Origin: Climacium dendroides
Taxonomy: Eukaryota > Streptophyta > Bryopsida > Hypnales > Climaciaceae
Length of the DNA: 64,000 nucleotides
Assembly: GCA_950106755.1 (NCBI GenBank)
Contig: OX467089.1
Span: 17,713,345-17,777,344, forward strand
Direction of reading: 5' to 3'
Below the pieces are notes generated by a model. The model was not told where the DNA came from, did not search any database, and saw only the letters and a list, made by a program, of their open reading frames with translations. A program made the position numbers and the translations under genes. Shown here piece after piece: positions 61,767-64,000 of this stretch (the stretch's first letter is position 1; the number at the start of each line of letters is the position of its first letter).

Positions 61767-64000
61767 TGTGGGAATCCGGAATCCGGAAACGGATCAATAA
61801 TGCAAGAAATAGGTGCGAAAAATAAAAAAAAATAAAAAAATAATAGTTAGAGTGTGATTTTTGGGCCAGATAACTTGAATTAGGAAATAAGCGTTCCGGC
61901 ACCACCCGTAACCGGAACTTATCCGGATCCGGAATCCGGACTCATCCGGAACACAGGAACCTACCGTATAGGTCCCGTAGCTACGGAAGTAGGATACCGT
62001 TGAGACAACGGACCTGTAGCCGTTGCCCTTAAGACCGTAGAGAGACAGTTTAGTACTTAAGCCGTCTTCCTAGGGTTTCCTCTTCCCTTTTCTGTTCTGT
62101 GTACCTGAGACTGTTTGTGTGAGTAGTTGAGAGAAAGAGTGGTGAGTTAGCGACTGAGATAGAGCTACTTTCCCTTTGTTCTCACTTAGATCTTATGGCA
62201 TCCGGACCAGTACGGAAGACAGCGGTATCTGCCCGGGTTATCTCTCCGGCCATTCCGGATAGCCTGGAACTACACAAGCAGTTAGAGGAGGACTTGACTA
62301 GGTTAGGATGTGTCGGTTTACTACACCGACTGTGGAATCTCAAGAGTGAGGAGATGATTCAAGAGCTACTTCACGGTGTTTCGAATCAGTATGAGCTTAC
62401 TTTGAAAGGACGACCAGTCGCGTGGACCGAGGACATCTGGGCGGATGTTTATCAGTTCCGGAAGAGTGGGAACGGTTTAGCATCGAGGACGGACCGTTTT
62501 GTAGCCGGGAAGTTCACGGGGACTACAAACCCTAAGGACGGCTTTGCTATCAGCAAGTGTAAGGACGAGAGACATAGGCGAATCCTAGAGTTTCTGATTC
62601 CGATCTTATATTCGGAAAAGCCAACGCGGGTTACCATTACGGTGGCCAACACTATCTTTGGGGCTATGGAGAACCGGATAGTGCACTGGGGTAGGATCAT
62701 AGCCGGGATAGTGGCTAAATTAGCAGATTACGTGACATGAGCTAAGGCGAGTCTAGTTAGCACGTATTTGTTTCATCTGTACCATCAACAGGAACTTTTG
62801 AGTGCGGCGAAAATAATTCAGTATGACACCGAAAAGACGCTCTTGTCATACGGCCTTTCCGGGGAGGAAGCGGAGGATCCGGTCGAGTTTGAACCGGAGG
62901 AACTTCCCGAGGAACGTCTGACTAACCCAAGGACCAAAAGAGGAAGTCAACCGATCCGGGGTCGAGAATCAAGCCACCGACAATGGAGAGGGGGGAGTCC
63001 AGCAAGGGACCTGAGATGGAAACAAAATCCGCATTTTTCAATGCGGGGCTCAAGTGGATACGTGAAGCCAAGGTACTTTACGACGGATTGTCGGATCTGG
63101 TGATAGATACCGCGGAAGTACTGAAGGTGGATCCGGATCAGATCGTGGAAGTTGTCAAGAGACTACCCAAGCCGGAGGATCTGAAGAAGAGGGATGAGCG
63201 GATCCAGGAATTGGAGGCGGAACGGAATCTACTCCAAGCCCGGGTGAATTGGGCGGAAGGAGAAATGGTAGCTGCGAAGGAGAAAGAGAAAGAGGCCCTC
63301 GCGCTGGTCAAGAATCTAACCGGGGCAGTCAACATCAAAGCCGACATCATCACGAAAGTTGCCTTGTTTGACTCCAAGATGATATCCGAAGGCCACATTA
63401 CCGAAACCAAGGTAGTTACCATCCTTGTAGACTTCACCGCGAGAATAGAGCGAGTTTTCGAGGAGATCCAGAAGTTGCTGGCGGCCATCGACCCAAACCA
63501 TGCGATGGATTTCTCCACCTTTCCGGAACTTCCTTTTGTTGCAGGTACCCCAGGAAAGCCAGTGGTGGATCAGGCAACCCGGATGGAGGGCCTGAGGGGG
63601 ATACTCACACCAGCCGAGCCTTCCGCTAGTAAGATACGGATGACGGAGTTGAATTTGAGGCCAGCCTCGGAACCGGAACCGGAGTCTAGCGCGAAAACGG
63701 TTCCGGTGCCATCTAAGTTCTCAACTCCGGAAGTTCCCAAGGCACAAACAATGCCAAATTTGATGGCCGGATCATTCAAGGTTCCGGGACAGCAGGTTAG
63801 GGGAGATCTCATCAACCGGATCGGTGGGATGACAAATCCGGCTCGGACTAATCCGAAAGGATTTGTGTACATGCAAGAGACCACGCCGGAGAAAGGAAGC
63901 AAACCCGCGACGTTGGAGGATACAACACCAGAGAAGGAGAAGGAAGTCCAAGTTATTGAAGATTCTGACGAGGAGAGTGCCCACTCCACTTCCGGAACCG
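61767..64000 (+). mobile_element. Copy B of the 3.56 kb element, right end outside the window
   Basis: It begins TGTGGGAATCCGGAATCCGG exactly like copy A, preceded by CAAAT (61762-61766), which should recur at its other end. It is near-identical to 17763 onward, including the leader. Confidence 0.85.
62195..64000 (+). pseudogene. Gag-like / coat-like ORF of copy B, partial
   Basis: Same product as copy A. Where copy A has stops, this copy has TGG (62693-62695) and AGA. It is broken instead by TGA at 62738-62740 (CGA in copy A, a CpG transition) and a 1 bp deletion near 62937. After the deletion the correct frame stays open to the window end as far as I read it. Copies A and B are therefore broken by different mutations. 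Confidence 0.7.

Noticed and set aside
1..64000. tRNA, rRNA or snRNA genes
   Set aside because: I saw no cloverleaf-like or conserved rRNA blocks. A covariance-model search was not possible, so small RNAs could be missed.

Overview
The window looks like a nuclear segment of a large, repeat-rich streptophyte genome. The evidence is a plastid-type starch synthase I, plant-type telomeric repeats (CCCTAAA), spliceosomal introns with GT/AG borders, and many plant-style DNA transposons and MITEs. From the style of the repetitive protein families I would guess a charophyte alga such as Chara. That is recollection, not something shown by the sequence.

Layout. (1) 1-2461: a minus-strand member (copy D) of an unclassified ~3.56 kb element family, split by a clean 972 bp CACTA element (858-1829). 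(2) 2481-5348: a two-exon minus-strand relic with a ParB-like GGQH motif; its intron and upstream side are strewn with a 20 bp palindrome centred on a BglII site. (3) 8537-22976: a candidate large DNA transposon. It has ~43 bp inverted ends (TGCCA...TGGCA), matching 5 bp flanks, subterminal and internal palindrome arrays, and a decayed DUF7869-like, DDE-type gene (14538-22047). A 3,561 bp element (copy A) sits inside that gene with a perfect 5 bp target duplication; taking it out restores the reading frame. (4) 23413-24533: a MITE sharing the same ends and palindrome, then an unrelated TA-flanked MITE. (5) 27615-29501: an intronless starch synthase I gene, the only clearly healthy gene, with a G-poor 5' flank. 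(6) 31.3-55.6 kb: AT-rich DNA with degenerate tandem repeats, foldbacks, MITEs and a five-exon gene (43204-45202) joining a nuclease-like N-terminus to a kinase-like C-terminus, in Crinkler (CR) effector style. (7) 55646-59205: a third, diverged member (copy C) of the 3.56 kb family with its own 5 bp duplication. (8) 59948-60154: a hAT transposase tail. (9) 61767-64000: the start of copy B, a near-identical sister of copy A.

The two most novel items are these. The 3.56 kb family starts TGTGGGAAT and ends ACA, makes 5 bp target duplications, has neither LTRs nor long inverted repeats, and carries one gag-like coiled-coil ORF. The palindrome/DUF7869 transposon system has about 40 palindromic sites in arrays of 20-21 bp and 45-48 bp period. 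A third observation cuts across both: 16 of 19 in-frame stops in the relic ORFs are TAG, three are TGA and none is TAA. All coordinates, splice sites and alignments were worked out by eye.
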